Below are positions 38,910-47,162 of a stretch of DNA of 64,000 nt, piece by piece; positions within the stretch are counted from its first letter, which is position 1, and the number at the start of each line of letters is the position of its first letter. A model generated the notes under the pieces. The model worked only from the letters and a program-made list of their open reading frames with translations, was not told where the DNA came from and did no database searches. The translations under genes were made by a program, and so were the position numbers. This DNA is from Butyrivibrio sp. (GTDB lineage Bacteria > Bacillota > Clostridia > Lachnospirales > Lachnospiraceae). The stretch covers positions 1 to 64,000 of the forward strand of contig SVGC01000016.1 of NCBI GenBank assembly GCA_015056495.1. Direction: 5' to 3'.

Positions 38910-39980
38910 TTGAGTAAGAAGATAGTACTGACAGGCGGTGGTTCTGCAGGTCACGTAACACCTAACATAGCACTGATACCTGCATTAAAGGAAAAGGGCT
39001 ATGAAATCTATTATATTGGTTCATACAACGGAATCGAAAAAAAGCTTATAGCTGATTATGGAATTCCATATTATGGAATAGCAACAGGTAAGCTTCGCAG
39101 ATATTTTGATCCTAAGAATTTCTCAGATCCATTCAGAGTAATTAAGGGATTTGGTGAGGCCAAAAAGATATTGAAGGAAATACAGCCGGATATCGTATTT
39201 TCAAAAGGCGGATTCGTAAGCGTTCCTGTTGTTAAGGCGGCTAGAGCCTGCAAGATACCTTTTGTACTTCATGAATCTGACATGACACCAGGACTTGCCA
39301 ATAAATTATGCCTTCCTGGAGCAACCAAGGTATGCTGCAACTTCCCAGAGACCATAGAAAAACTTCCTGCTGAAAAAGCAGTCCTTACAGGAACACCAAT
39401 CAGAGAAGAACTGATGAGAGGAAGCGCAGAAGCTGGCAAAAAACTATGCGGATTTACAGATGATAAGCCGGTACTCATGGTCATCGGAGGAAGCCTTGGA
39501 GCACAATCCGTTAATGAGACTGTAAGATATGCTCTTCCAAGACTCTTGCCTACATTCAATGTAGTGCATCTGTGCGGAAAAGAAAAAATGGACAATTTAA
39601 AGCTTTCTGTACCAGGCTACAAGCAGTTTGAGTATGTAAAGGAAGATCTAAAAGATATATTTGCCATGGCAGATGTAGTTGTATCAAGAGCAGGAGCTAA
39701 CTCAATCTGTGAGCTTTTGGCACTGCGAAAGCCAAATATCCTGATACCACTATCAACCAAGTCCAGCAGAGGGGACCAGATACTTAACGCTGAATCATTT
39801 AAAAAGCAGGGATTTAGTATCGTGATCGATAACGAGGAACTTGATGAAGATATCCTTGTTGAAAGCGTTTTTGATATGTTTGAAAATAAAGAGAAGTTTA
39901 TTGATAACATGGTAAAAAACAGCCAAGAGAGCGCAACAAATACAATTGTTGATGTTATAGAGGGAATTGTTAATAAATAA
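38910..39980 (+). CDS. murG: UDP-GlcNAc:undecaprenyl-pyrophosphoryl-MurNAc-pentapeptide GlcNAc transferase
   Basis: 356 aa GT28 enzyme that makes lipid II at the inner face of the membrane. The N-terminal loop TGGGSAGHVTPNIAL and SKGGFVSVPVV, then the UDP-GlcNAc region VIGGSLGAQSVNE and SRAGANSICELLAL, are intact. TTG start at 38910, supported by AGAGGG 10 nt upstream and by the family N-terminus. It stands outside a dcw cluster; this may be a second copy or the only one. Clear terminator downstream. Confidence 0.93.
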   Translation: MSKKIVLTGGGSAGHVTPNIALIPALKEKGYEIYYIGSYNGIEKKLIADYGIPYYGIATGKLRRYFDPKNFSDPFRVIKGFGEAKKILKEIQPDIVFSKGGFVSVPVVKAARACKIPFVLHESDMTPGLANKLCLPGATKVCCNFPETIEKLPAEKAVLTGTPIREELMRGSAEAGKKLCGFTDDKPVLMVIGGSLGAQSVNETVRYALPRLLPTFNVVHLCGKEKMDNLKLSVPGYKQFEYVKEDLKDIFAMADVVVSRAGANSICELLALRKPNILIPLSTKSSRGDQILNAESFKKQGFSIVIDNEELDEDILVESVFDMFENKEKFIDNMVKNSQESATNTIVDVIEGIVNK

Positions 39981-39988
39981 TATATTTC

Positions 39989-40020
39989 GGGGTTCACATT
40001 GATATGTGAGCCCCTTTTTT
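39989..40020 (+). terminator. murG terminator
   Basis: GGGGTTCACAT and ATGTGAGCCCC with a 4-nt loop, then six T. The T-run touches the end of the convergent GH43 gene. Confidence 0.92.
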
Positions 40021-40022
40021 CA

Positions 40023-40955
40023 TTAATTAAAAAATTTTTTTATTCTATCGTATTCTTCATCAGTAATTTCAAGAACAGTTCCGTGCTTGAATCCATAAGG
40101 GAATGAAAAAGATTCATCAGATCTAACAAATTTACCGGTTGATATGTCATCTGATACAAAAGGAACATATCCCTGCTTTGATTTTTCACATCCGTAGAAA
40201 TCAAGCATCAGGCACACTCTGCCATCAGATAATCTAAAGCTGGTTGGTGCTTCATACATACCATCAGCCAATTTGTTCATCTCTTCATCAAATTCATAGA
40301 CTCTTTCATAAGGACCTGTAAGACTCTGACTTTTGACCATATATATGTGAGCCGGATTAAAATCACTCTTGAGGAATAAATAGTACCAGCCATCCTGTTC
40401 AAAAATATTAGAATCGATAATTCCGGTATCTTCCTTGTCAATCAGGAAGTGTGGTCCGTCAAAGGTCTTAAAATCTTTGGTCTTGGCATAGTAGATGCCC
40501 ATGAACTTTTCATTATGTTCAGGATTAAAGGATGACCAGTGAACCATGTAATCATCATTTTCTTTATCATAGATAATATCCGGTGCCCAGGCGCAGCCAA
40601 AGCTATCAGGAACTACCTTGACCAGTTCCTGCTCAGACCAGTGTATGAGGTCTTCAGACTCCCATTTAGACAGATATTTACTTCCTTCGTGGTTTACTAC
40701 ATTCCATGAATCTCTGTATTTTGTCTTAAAGTAGTTAGCAAGTCCCAGATCTGTAGCCAGGATCACAAACTTACCATCCTTGGTTCTAGTGATAGTGTGG
40801 TCTCTTACACCTTCATCACCAAGATGGCTTGTCAGGACAGGTTCTCCACCATTTACCTGCTCCCAGTCAAATCCGTTTTTGGAAATGGCAAAATATACCT
40901 GCTCTCCATCAGGTGTAAATTTTTCTTTGAAATGTACAAATAAATATGCTCCCAT
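40023..40955 (-). CDS. GH43-like beta-propeller glycosidase
   Basis: 310 aa from ATG 40955, with AGGAGG 7 nt upstream. An in-frame extension to 41168 would translate the R2 repeat and is rejected. No signal peptide. The GH43 acid triad can be assigned: D52 in GVRDHTITRT, D181 in GIIDSNIFEQDGWYYL, and general acid E235 in YEAPTSFRL; WAPDIIYD (123-130) is a second common family motif. Substrate probably an arabino- or xylo-oligosaccharide, in keeping with the nearby GH51. Family firm, subfamily uncertain. Confidence 0.85.
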   Translation of the reverse strand: MGAYLFVHFKEKFTPDGEQVYFAISKNGFDWEQVNGGEPVLTSHLGDEGVRDHTITRTKDGKFVILATDLGLANYFKTKYRDSWNVVNHEGSKYLSKWESEDLIHWSEQELVKVVPDSFGCAWAPDIIYDKENDDYMVHWSSFNPEHNEKFMGIYYAKTKDFKTFDGPHFLIDKEDTGIIDSNIFEQDGWYYLFLKSDFNPAHIYMVKSQSLTGPYERVYEFDEEMNKLADGMYEAPTSFRLSDGRVCLMLDFYGCEKSKQGYVPFVSDDISTGKFVRSDESFSFPYGFKHGTVLEITDEEYDRIKKFFN

Positions 40956-41089
40956 TTTTCCTCCTGTTGCAGATGTTGTCTCAAAATCAAGGAAACATCT
41001 GTATTTCGTAACCCATGAATATTGTCGCATTATCTTAATAAAACCACAAGAGGAAAAAGTAAAATACTTTACTAAAAAGTTAAATAAAT

Positions 41090-41225
41090 GAATGTCGCGA
41101 GCGACATTCTCGCGCCGAGCGCGGTTGCATTTATGCAACATATTCCTATCGCGCGAGTGCGCATCCATAGCGGAGCGTTTTTTATGATATGGGAATTTCG
41201 GAGATATTTCCTATATCATAAAAAG
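41090..41225. repeat. R2 structured intergenic repeat, copy 2
   Basis: Same order of parts as copy 1: GAATGTCGC/GCGACATTC (loop GA instead of TT), a GC-rich central block with GTTGCAT/ATGCAAC, TAGCGGAGCG, and a distal A/T-rich hairpin at about 41179-41225. The distal stem has different bases from copy 1 yet still pairs. It lies between the GH43 start and the rubrerythrin terminator. Confidence 0.85.
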
Positions 41226-41252
41226 AGGCCACGTGCAATGCACATGACCTCT
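41218..41252 (-). terminator. Rubrerythrin terminator
   Basis: Minus strand AGAGGTCATGTGC pairs with GCACGTGGCCTCT (two G-U pairs) and is followed by TTTTT. Confidence 0.88.
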
Positions 41253-41293
41253 ATCTGGTATCCCCTACCTTATGCAAACATCAGCAGTACGGA

Positions 41294-41833
41294 TCAGCCA
41301 AAATATCTCTTTAACAGACCAGCGAACGCCTTGCCGTGACGTGCTTCATCTCGGCCGATTTCATGAACTGCATCATGGATTGCATCAAGATCAAGAGCCT
41401 TAGCCTTTTTAGCAAGGTCAGCTCTTCCCTGAGTAGCACCATATTCAGCATCAGCACGAAGCTCAAGATTCTTCTTTGTAGAATCTGTAATTACTTCGCC
41501 AAGAAGTTCTGCAAAGTGAGCAGCATGCTCAGCTTCTTCCCAGGCAGCCTTCTCAAAGAAAGCACCAATCTCAGGATAGCCTTCTCTGATAGCTACACGA
41601 GACATAGCAAGGTACATACCTACTTCTGAGCACTCGCCGTTGAACATCTCGCGAAGACCATTCTTTATTTCTTCAGGAGCATCACTTGCTACACCAACAA
41701 CGTGCTCGCAAGCCCATACCTTTTCACCTTCCTGCTTAGTGAACTTAGCAGCAGGAGCATGGCATACAGGACATTCCTGTGGTGGCTGATCTCCTTCATG
41801 TACATAACCGCAAACCTGACAAACCCATTTCAT
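41294..41833 (-). CDS. Reverse rubrerythrin (NADH-linked peroxidase)
   Basis: 179 aa. An N-terminal rubredoxin-like domain with CQVCGYVHEG and CPVCHAP (two CxxC pairs) precedes a four-helix ferritin-like di-iron domain with EEAEHAAHF and EIGRDEARHG. This domain order defines reverse rubrerythrin, a peroxide/oxygen reductase in anaerobes. The perR gene lies 84 nt upstream on the same strand, so peroxide-induced expression is likely, by read-through or its own promoter. Confidence 0.94.
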   Translation of the reverse strand: MKWVCQVCGYVHEGDQPPQECPVCHAPAAKFTKQEGEKVWACEHVVGVASDAPEEIKNGLREMFNGECSEVGMYLAMSRVAIREGYPEIGAFFEKAAWEEAEHAAHFAELLGEVITDSTKKNLELRADAEYGATQGRADLAKKAKALDLDAIHDAVHEIGRDEARHGKAFAGLLKRYFG

Positions 41834-41917
41834 AAAAACTCTCCTTTCTTGTGCTCATTATGGCACATGCAGAGCGCCTCTCTGCAAAATCAAATCCAGA
41901 AACGAAACACTTGCCTG

Positions 41918-42313
41918 TTAATCGTCTCTCATTTTTGCCAGACAATCCTCGCAGATTCCATAGAAAAAGAATTTGTGAGATTCTATGTTTCCTTTGACGT
42001 ATCTGGCTGCAACTTTCTCGATATCTTCCATACCATCCATATCCAGATCAAAAATCCTGCCGCACTTATTACAAATAAAGTGGTTATGATCCCTTGTCAC
42101 CGGATCAAAGTGGTCAGCACCATCACCAATATTTAGCTTCTGTATCTCGCCAAGCTCAGATAAGAGCATTAAATTGCGGTACACAGTGCCAAGGCTTATA
42201 TTAGGCAGATGGCTCTTGACTCCTTGGTATACGACATCGGCTGTTGGATGATCTTTTCTTTCTTTTAGAAAGTCATAGATCAACTCCCTTTGTTTACTAT
42301 ATTTTAAAGACAT
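41918..42313 (-). CDS. perR: Peroxide-responsive repressor, Fur family (PerR-like)
   Basis: 131 aa from ATG 42313 (GAGGGT upstream). Winged helix with DHPTADVVYQGVK and SLGTVYRNLMLL; metal pockets DHFDPVTRDHNHFIC and two CxxC pairs (CNKCG, CEDCL) for structural zinc. The residue set fits PerR better than Fur. A 7-1-7 operator lies 25 bp upstream of the start at 42338, consistent with autoregulation. Confidence 0.88.
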   Translation of the reverse strand: MSLKYSKQRELIYDFLKERKDHPTADVVYQGVKSHLPNISLGTVYRNLMLLSELGEIQKLNIGDGADHFDPVTRDHNHFICNKCGRIFDLDMDGMEDIEKVAARYVKGNIESHKFFFYGICEDCLAKMRDD

Positions 42314-42337
42314 ATATAGTACCCTCATAGAAAAAAA

Positions 42338-42352
42338 TAGTAATAATTACTA
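42338..42352. promoter_or_regulatory. Per/Fur box upstream of perR
   Basis: TAGTAATAATTACTA is a perfect 7-1-7 inverted repeat and fits the Per box pattern (TTATAATNATTATAA with substitutions in the outer bases). 25 bp upstream of perR. Confidence 0.78.
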
Positions 42353-42464
42353 ATATTATCTTAACATGCTTATAAATATTGTAAATAGACTTTATAAAAA
42401 ATTTATAATCACAACTAAATTTAGTTAAAATATGTTATACTTTTTTATAAAGAGGTATACGAAT

Positions 42465-43325
42465 ATGACAATAGTTGAGACCAAAATAAAAAGTTTATAT
42501 CCAACCCTTGCCAAATCAGAGCAAAAGGCTGCTGATTATTGCCTAAAACACAGAGATGACATTTTTAACTTCCCGCTTTCAGAGCTGGCTAAGCGATCTG
42601 GAACCAGTGAGGGCGCGTGGATGCGCTTCTTTAAATCACTGGACTATTCAGGTCTTAAGGAATTTAAAAAAGAGCTATACACAGAGGTAAAAGATGGTGG
42701 AGAAAATAAAACTCCGCCAAAGATTGTATTCAAAGAAGTTGAAGAATACACATCGATCCAGTCGATAGCTGACAATATTTTTGCCACAAGCGTTCAGGCA
42801 ATCCAGACTACTTACCGACTTTTTGACGAAGGCAGCTTTAATGATGCTGTGACCAGGATTGTTGAGGCCAATCAGATCAATATATATGCTGTAGGTACGT
42901 CAACAATTGCAGCAGGTGACCTCTTTTGCAAATTTCAGAAATTGTCATATCATGTAACCTACAATACAGATACTCACATGTCCATAATGACAGCATCTCA
43001 GATGAATGAAAAAGATGTAGCTATAATAATAAGCGACAATGGCAGGAGCCCGGAAATAGTTGAGCTATGTAACCTTGTCAGATCAAAAGGTGCTGAGATC
43101 ATTGCCATCACAAAGCTTGGAAATACTCCACTTTCACAAATGGCTAAAGATGTCCTGTTTACAACGTCTCCAGAGATTGATAAAAAGAGCGGAGTAACAA
43201 GTTCGCGCTTTGCACAGCTTGCACTAGTTGATATACTATATACAGCGGTTGCAAATAGGGACTATGATAATATAAAAGGATATTTGCAGGCGTCTTATGA
43301 TGCATTTAAGAGCAGAAACAAGTAA
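42465..43325 (+). CDS. RpiR/MurR family transcriptional regulator
   Basis: 286 aa from ATG 42465 (AGAGG upstream). N-terminal HTH_6 domain with MTIVETKIKSLYPTLAKSEQ and LAKRSGTSEGAWMRFFKSLDY, C-terminal SIS sugar-phosphate binding domain with IYAVGTSTIAAGDLFCKFQKL and IIISDNGRSPEI. Such regulators respond to phosphosugars. No sugar-utilisation gene is adjacent, so the target is unknown. Confidence 0.9.
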   Translation: MTIVETKIKSLYPTLAKSEQKAADYCLKHRDDIFNFPLSELAKRSGTSEGAWMRFFKSLDYSGLKEFKKELYTEVKDGGENKTPPKIVFKEVEEYTSIQSIADNIFATSVQAIQTTYRLFDEGSFNDAVTRIVEANQINIYAVGTSTIAAGDLFCKFQKLSYHVTYNTDTHMSIMTASQMNEKDVAIIISDNGRSPEIVELCNLVRSKGAEIIAITKLGNTPLSQMAKDVLFTTSPEIDKKSGVTSSRFAQLALVDILYTAVANRDYDNIKGYLQASYDAFKSRNK

Positions 43326-43411
43326 AACTGTAGCTACTCATGAGAATTCATTGTATAGGCTCATGTAAAACAGCTATCAAGAAATAAGATATAGCGAAAG
43401 GAATTAAAGAT

Positions 43412-44116
43412 ATGTCAGATAAAAAAATAGGTATCATTGGTGCCATGGATGTTGAAGTTGCCAAGTTAAAGGCAGATATGACTATTAAGAATACAATCAG
43501 CAAAGCTTCAATGGAATTCTATGAAGGAACTATTGGAAATACAGATGTAGTAGTAGTTAAAAGTGGAATAGCAAAAGTAAATGCAGGAATATGTGTACAG
43601 ATACTTTCAGATATATTTAATGTTACTCATATCATAAACACAGGTGTAGCAGGATCTTTAGATGCAAGGATCAATATTGAAGATATAGTATTATCAACAG
43701 ATGCCTGTTTCCATGATGTAGATGCAACAATTTTTGGATACAAAAAAGGTGAAGTTCCGCAGCTTGGAAGACTTGAATTCCCTGCAGATAAATGGCTTAT
43801 TGATAAAGCCGAAGAAGCAGTTAAGGCCGCAGCTCCTGATATTAACGTATGGAGAGGAAGAGTCTGCAGTGGAGATCAGTTCATTGCTTCTGATGAAGTT
43901 AAGAAAGCAATAAAAGAAGAGTTTGGCGGATTGTGTACAGAGATGGAAGGTGCTGCCATAGCACAGGCAAGTTATCTCAATAATATTCCATATGTGATCA
44001 TCAGAGCTATCTCAGACAAGGCTGATGGCAGTGATGTCATGGACTATCCTGAGTTTGAGAAAAAAGCTGCACAAAATTGTGCTGCTCTTGTCGAATTTTT
44101 GATAAAAAATATATAA
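43412..44116 (+). CDS. mtnN: 5'-methylthioadenosine/S-adenosylhomocysteine nucleosidase
   Basis: 234 aa enzyme that removes adenine from MTA and SAH. IGIIGAMDVEVAKL N-terminus, GVAGSL, the nucleoside-binding glutamate in CTEMEGAAIAQ and catalytic aspartate in RAISDKAD. It supplies S-ribosylhomocysteine to LuxS (38062). ATG behind AAAGGA. Confidence 0.96.
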   Translation: MSDKKIGIIGAMDVEVAKLKADMTIKNTISKASMEFYEGTIGNTDVVVVKSGIAKVNAGICVQILSDIFNVTHIINTGVAGSLDARINIEDIVLSTDACFHDVDATIFGYKKGEVPQLGRLEFPADKWLIDKAEEAVKAAAPDINVWRGRVCSGDQFIASDEVKKAIKEEFGGLCTEMEGAAIAQASYLNNIPYVIIRAISDKADGSDVMDYPEFEKKAAQNCAALVEFLIKNI

Positions 44117-44130
44117 ATAAAACGTAACTT

Positions 44131-44169
44131 TTGCCGATATATATGTTAAAATAAAATATATATCGGCAA
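44131..44169. other. 14-bp inverted repeat upstream of histidine kinase gene
   Basis: TTGCCGATATATAT and ATATATATCGGCAA, perfect arms with an 11-nt spacer, 19 bp before the kinase start. No T-run follows, so a protein-binding operator or 5' UTR hairpin is more likely than a terminator. Confidence 0.65.
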
Positions 44170-44188
44170 TGTAGTATGGGGGAATTGT

Positions 44189-45709
44189 ATGCGATTTCGT
44201 ACCAGACTGATGATCACTTCAGTTACAATCGTAATTCTGCCTTTGGTGATGACTCTTATAGCGTTTCTGCTAATAGGTCGAGTACTTGTCTTTGGTAACA
44301 GAGCGTTTACACTAGGTCAGACCTTTGATTACAAAATGGTGGCGGATATGGGAAGTACCTTCCAGACCATGACGGATGAGATTTTTGAAAGAGTCATGGA
44401 TGATATGGAGGAGACTCCTGATATACTGGAACATCGTGATTATCTGGATTCAATCAGTGAAGAGATTAATTTTAAAACTTCATTTATACTTGTACGCAAG
44501 GATAATGAGATATTTTATGTAAGCGATGAAGAATATGAAGATGAGATATTTGATATTCTCCCTCCTTATGAAGATGCAGAAAACGCTATCAGTAATATCT
44601 ATTATACCTCTACCGGTCAGCTCCTGAGACAATTGGATTTTAAGTTTCAGGATGGTTCAAATGGAAGCCTGTTTATCATCACATCAGTTAAGACCTTTGT
44701 CTCTTCCAAGATGTGGATATACATGATAATAGCCATGATCATCATTTTACTTTTGACCAGTATCATGATGACCAATTGGATCAAAAAGACTATCATGAAA
44801 CCGGTAGATGATCTGAATATAGCCATGCAGCATATTAAGGAAGGCAATTTTGACTATGTACTTCCAATAGACCTTGATGAAAAAGGCGAGATTGGCGAGC
44901 TCTACAGAAGCTATGATGACATGAGACTCAGGCTTAAAGAGTCGGCGGAAGAAAAGATTGAAAGAGAGCATCAGAATAAAGAACTGATAAGCAATATATC
45001 ACATGACTTAAAGACCCCTATAACAGCCATAAAAGGTTATTCACAGGGACTTATAGAAGGCATAGCAGATAGTCCTGAGAAAAGAGAAAAATATATCAGA
45101 ACTATTTTTAATAAAGCCAATGATATGGACAACCTGATAAATGAGCTTACCCTATACTCAAGTATAGACAACAACAGGATTCCATATAATTTCCAGAAGA
45201 TAAATGTGGCAACATATTTTGGGGATTGCATTGAAGAGATTGGAATGGATCTGGACAGCAAAAATATTAAGCTAAACTATTCTAATCTGACGACGCCTGA
45301 TACTATAATAGTAGCAGACGCAGAACAGCTCAAACGAGTAATAAACAATATTGTAAGTAACAGCGTGAAATACCTTGGCCGTGAAGATGGAACCGGCGTC
45401 ATCGATATCAGACTTTTAGATGAGTTGGATTCAATAAGAGTTGAGATTGAAGATAACGGAATTGGTATTGCACAGAAGGATATTCAGAACATTTTTGACA
45501 GATTCTACAGGACTGATTTATCCAGAAATACCAAAAAAGGTGGAAGCGGAATTGGTCTGTCTATTGTAAAAAAGATAATAGAAGACCATGGTGGTTATAT
45601 ATGGGCAACCAGCCATGAAGGCGAGGGAACATGTATGCATTTTGTTCTGAGAAAATATGCAGATGATCCAGAGAAGCCTGAAACAGACACTGTTGCACAG
45701 GAAGCGTAA
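44189..45709 (+). CDS. Sensor histidine kinase
   Basis: 506 aa. Transmembrane helices at about 10-32 and 172-192 enclose an acidic extracellular sensor of about 140 residues. Then HAMP (to about 245), HisKA with H272 in NISHDLKTPITAIKG, and HATPase_c with NNIVSNSVKYL, DNGIGIAQ and GGSGIGLSIVKKI. ATG behind GGGGGA. Partner of the response regulator 26 nt downstream. Stimulus unknown. Confidence 0.94.
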   Translation: MRFRTRLMITSVTIVILPLVMTLIAFLLIGRVLVFGNRAFTLGQTFDYKMVADMGSTFQTMTDEIFERVMDDMEETPDILEHRDYLDSISEEINFKTSFILVRKDNEIFYVSDEEYEDEIFDILPPYEDAENAISNIYYTSTGQLLRQLDFKFQDGSNGSLFIITSVKTFVSSKMWIYMIIAMIIILLLTSIMMTNWIKKTIMKPVDDLNIAMQHIKEGNFDYVLPIDLDEKGEIGELYRSYDDMRLRLKESAEEKIEREHQNKELISNISHDLKTPITAIKGYSQGLIEGIADSPEKREKYIRTIFNKANDMDNLINELTLYSSIDNNRIPYNFQKINVATYFGDCIEEIGMDLDSKNIKLNYSNLTTPDTIIVADAEQLKRVINNIVSNSVKYLGREDGTGVIDIRLLDELDSIRVEIEDNGIGIAQKDIQNIFDRFYRTDLSRNTKKGGSGIGLSIVKKIIEDHGGYIWATSHEGEGTCMHFVLRKYADDPEKPETDTVAQEA

Positions 45710-45734
45710 ACAATTCAAGTTGGAGGTTAAATAC

Positions 45735-46424
45735 ATGAATAAAATTCTCATTGTTGAAGATGAAGAAGCCATAGCGGATCTGGAAAAAGATTACCTTGAA
45801 CTAAGCGATTTTGAAGTTACTATTGAAAACAAAGGTGACATTGGCTTGCAGACAGCGCTTGCCAATGAATTTGATCTGATCATTCTTGACCTCATGCTTC
45901 CTGGCATGGACGGTTTTGAAGTATGCAAACATATCAGAGAAAAAAAGAATGTGCCGATACTTATGGTATCAGCTAAAAAAGATGATATAGATAAGATAAG
46001 AGGTCTTGGTCTTGGCGCAGATGATTATATCACCAAGCCATTTAGCCCTTCAGAGCTTGTAGCTAGAGTTAAGGCTCACCTTGCAAGCTACAGCAGACTT
46101 GTGGGAGCAGGCCATGAATCCAATGATGTGGTTGAGATCAGAGGACTTAAGATTGATAAGACTGCAAGAAGAGTATATGTAAATGACGCAGAAAAGAGTT
46201 TCACAACCAAGGAATTCGATCTGCTCACATTCCTTGCGGAAAATCCAAACCACGTATTTACCAAGGAAGAGCTCTTTAGAAAAATCTGGAATATGGATTC
46301 TATCGGAGATATTGCTACAGTAACAGTTCATATCAAAAAGATAAGAGAAAAGATTGAGCTTGATACAGCAAATCCACAGTATATTGAAACGATTTGGGGA
46401 GTAGGATACAGATTTAAAGTCTGA
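45735..46424 (+). CDS. OmpR-family response regulator
   Basis: 229 aa from ATG 45735 (TGGAGG upstream). Receiver with phospho-acceptor D52 in ILDLMLPGMDG and lysine in DDYITKPF, then a winged-helix DNA-binding domain (EFDLLTFLAENPNHVFT, VTVHIKKIREKIE, IWGVGYRF). Pairs with the kinase just upstream. Confidence 0.95.
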   Translation: MNKILIVEDEEAIADLEKDYLELSDFEVTIENKGDIGLQTALANEFDLIILDLMLPGMDGFEVCKHIREKKNVPILMVSAKKDDIDKIRGLGLGADDYITKPFSPSELVARVKAHLASYSRLVGAGHESNDVVEIRGLKIDKTARRVYVNDAEKSFTTKEFDLLTFLAENPNHVFTKEELFRKIWNMDSIGDIATVTVHIKKIREKIELDTANPQYIETIWGVGYRFKV

Positions 46425-46439
46425 TATCTATTAGCTTTA

Positions 46440-47162
46440 ATGGACGAAATAAATATTGTTTATGAAGATGACAACATAATTGTATGCGCCAAGCCAGCCG
46501 GTATGGCTACTGAAAGTGCCAGAGTCGGCAGCATGGACGTTGTCAGTGCAGTAAAAAATCACATTGCAAGAGAAAACAGAAATAATAAAGGGCGGCAAGG
46601 CAAAAACTTGCCGCCTTATGTTGCGCTGATCAACAGAATAGATCAGCCGGTTGAAGGACTGGTCCTTTTAGGCAAGGACAAAAAATCTGCAGCAGATCTG
46701 AGTCGTCAGCTGACGGATAAGAGGATAACCAAGAGGTATCTGACAGTTGTTTGTGGAAAACCTTCCGAGGAAAAAGGAAGACTTGTGAATTACCTATCTA
46801 GAAGCAAAAATGGCGATGCCCTTGTGGAAGAAGATGATAAAAATGGTGCTAAGAAAGCAATATTAAATTATGAGTGTTTAAAAACAGTCGAAGAGAAAAC
46901 ATTGATAAAAGTGGAGCTTGAAACAGGCCGTTTTCATCAGATCAGAGCTCAGTTTGCAAATATTGGCTGCCCTATATATGGCGATGTCAGATATGGTTGC
47001 AAACCGGAAGATACAATGCTTGTAGGCTTTGGAGAAATAGCTCTGTGTAGCTATCAGCTGATCTTAAAACATCCGGTTACAGGTAAGAAATTAGATATAG
47101 TATATAAGCCTGAATCAGAAGTATTTAATAAGTACTTTAAAGAAGAGGTAGAAAGCCTGTGA
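46440..47162 (+). CDS. Pseudouridine synthase, RluA/RluD family
   Basis: 240 aa single catalytic domain without an S4 domain. Catalytic aspartate in LINRIDQPVEGLVLL (the usual HRLD is NRID here), and ETGRFHQIRAQFANIGCPIYGD near the C-terminus. Substrate RNA unknown. Starts 16 nt after the regulator and overlaps the next gene. Confidence 0.9.
   Translation: MDEINIVYEDDNIIVCAKPAGMATESARVGSMDVVSAVKNHIARENRNNKGRQGKNLPPYVALINRIDQPVEGLVLLGKDKKSAADLSRQLTDKRITKRYLTVVCGKPSEEKGRLVNYLSRSKNGDALVEEDDKNGAKKAILNYECLKTVEEKTLIKVELETGRFHQIRAQFANIGCPIYGDVRYGCKPEDTMLVGFGEIALCSYQLILKHPVTGKKLDIVYKPESEVFNKYFKEEVESL

Noticed and set aside
40956-41168. N-terminal extension of the GH43-like protein to 381 aa
   Set aside because: It would translate the R2 repeat; the ATG at 40955 has a strong AGGAGG and starts the conserved domain.
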